Assembly: GCA_900549885.1 (NCBI GenBank)
Contig: URQA01000022.1
Location: 1 to 25,382 of the forward strand
Length of the DNA stretch: 25,382 nucleotides
Origin: an uncultured Eubacteriales bacterium
GTDB taxonomy: Bacteria; Bacillota; Clostridia; Oscillospirales; Oscillospiraceae
Direction: 5' to 3'
A model generated the notes under the pieces. It ran no database searches. It saw only the letters and a list, made by a program, of their open reading frames with translations, and was not told the origin of the DNA. Position 1 is the stretch's first letter; each line of letters opens with the position of its first letter. Positions 24,670-25,382 of the stretch are shown here, one piece after another. A program made the position numbers and the translations under genes.

Positions 24670-25382
24670 TCATTTCTTTTTCTCTCCCCGTAGCTGGATG
24701 ATCTGATCTCTCAAGGCCGCCGCCAGCTCGAACTCCAGCATCTTCGCCGCCTCTTTCATCTCTTTCTCCAGCTTGGCGATGCGCTCCAGCCGCTGCTGCT
24801 TGGTGAGCTGGACGTCCTCTGGGCCTCGGCTCAGGTCTGCGGACTTGGATATCTCCAGCAGCTCCCGCACTGATTTCTTCACCGTCTTGGGCACGATGCC
24901 GTGGGCCTTGTTAAAGGCGTCCTGCTTGGTCCGGCGGCGCTCCGTCTCGTCGATGGCCCGGCGCATGGAGGGGGTGATGGCATCGGCATACATGATCACC
25001 TTACCATCGGCGTTCCGGGCTGCCCGGCCGATGGTCTGGATGAGGGAGGTCTCCGACCGGAGGAAGCCCTCCTTGTCCGCGTCTAGAATAGCCACCAGGG
25101 ACACCTCTGGCAGGTCCAGTCCCTCCCGAAGCAGGTTGATGCCCACCAGCACGTCGAACTCACCCAAGCGCAGATCCCGGATGATCTCCATGCGCTCGAT
25201 GGTGTCAATGTCGTGGTGCATATAGCGCACCCGGATGCCCGCCGTGCGCAGATAGCCGGTAAGGCTCTCCGCCATTTTCTTAGTCAGGGTGGTGACCAGC
25301 ACCCGCTCGTCCCGCTGGGTGCGCTGGTTGATCTCCCCGATGAGGTCGTCGATCTGGCCCTCCACCGGCCGCACCTCGATCA
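24670..25382 (-). CDS. uvrB: Excinuclease ABC subunit UvrB (C-terminal part; 5' end outside window)
   Basis: The frame is open to the window edge and covers the last 236 codons. It contains helicase motifs IV-VI: ERVLVTTLTKKMAESLT, VLVGINLLREGLDLPEVSLV with ILDADKEGFLRS, and SLIQTIGRAARN. The linker region and the C-terminal UVR domain (KLEKEMKEAAKMLEFELAAA then LRDQII) follow. UvrB is the strand-opening helicase-like partner that receives DNA from UvrA and recruits UvrC. A GTG at 25374 is an internal codon (Val-Arg-Pro-Val-Glu-Gly), not the start. The gene ends normally with TGA; a second copy of its tail follows downstream. Confidence 0.97.
   Translation of the reverse strand, partial: IEVRPVEGQIDDLIGEINQRTQRDERVLVTTLTKKMAESLTGYLRTAGIRVRYMHHDIDTIERMEIIRDLRLGEFDVLVGINLLREGLDLPEVSLVAILDADKEGFLRSETSLIQTIGRAARNADGKVIMYADAITPSMRRAIDETERRRTKQDAFNKAHGIVPKTVKKSVRELLEISKSADLSRGPEDVQLTKQQRLERIAKLEKEMKEAAKMLEFELAAALRDQIIQLRGEKKK

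Overview
The window is a chromosomal stretch of a fairly GC-rich anaerobic Firmicute. The protein families, strong AAGGAGG-type ribosome binding sites, GTG/TTG starts and the mix of transporter, repair and GNAT genes suggest a gut clostridium of the Oscillospiraceae type (Flavonifractor/Lawsonibacter-like). This assignment is inference from gene content and not from a marker gene. There are no rRNA or tRNA genes, CRISPR arrays or recognisable transposases. Almost everything is on the minus strand; the only plus-strand gene is a LysR regulator at 10032-10946.

Layout, reading the minus strand from left to right in coordinates. (1) 1-4170: a peptide/opine/nickel-type ABC importer operon in the order ATPase D, ATPase F, permease B, permease C, substrate-binding lipoprotein (only its signal peptide is inside the window). 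It is preceded by a YesN-like AraC regulator with a degenerate receiver domain (4330-5886) that has its own terminator. (2) 6128-9765: a two-gene heterodimeric ABC exporter with one degenerate and one canonical ATPase site. It diverges from the LysR regulator; the two predicted promoters abut at their -35 boxes. (3) 11045-12001: a tandem-GNAT acetyltransferase whose Shine-Dalgarno is buried in a hairpin just after a 12-codon leader ORF, an arrangement like translational attenuation. (4) 12273-12953: a VTT/DedA-type membrane protein. (5) 13077-16784: an operon of a COG2426 membrane protein, a histidine phosphatase, a small membrane protein and the helicase RecD2. (6) 16890-25382: uvrA and the 3' part of uvrB, with seven unrelated, tightly packed small genes wedged between them (NTF2-like, YbaK deacylase, GNAT-NTF2 fusion, MmcQ/YjbR, membrane protein, ferredoxin-type aldo/keto reductase, DUF3788).

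The most unusual spots are the leader of the tandem GNAT gene (12005-12087), the abutting divergent promoters (9917-9963), and the end of uvrB. There the last 25 codons occur twice, diverged almost only at synonymous positions, around a 137-bp palindrome-rich element (24455-24747). Next to it lies an open frame without a start codon that looks like the tail of a lost gene. No wholly new multi-gene system could be demonstrated; the best candidates are regulatory and genome-structural.
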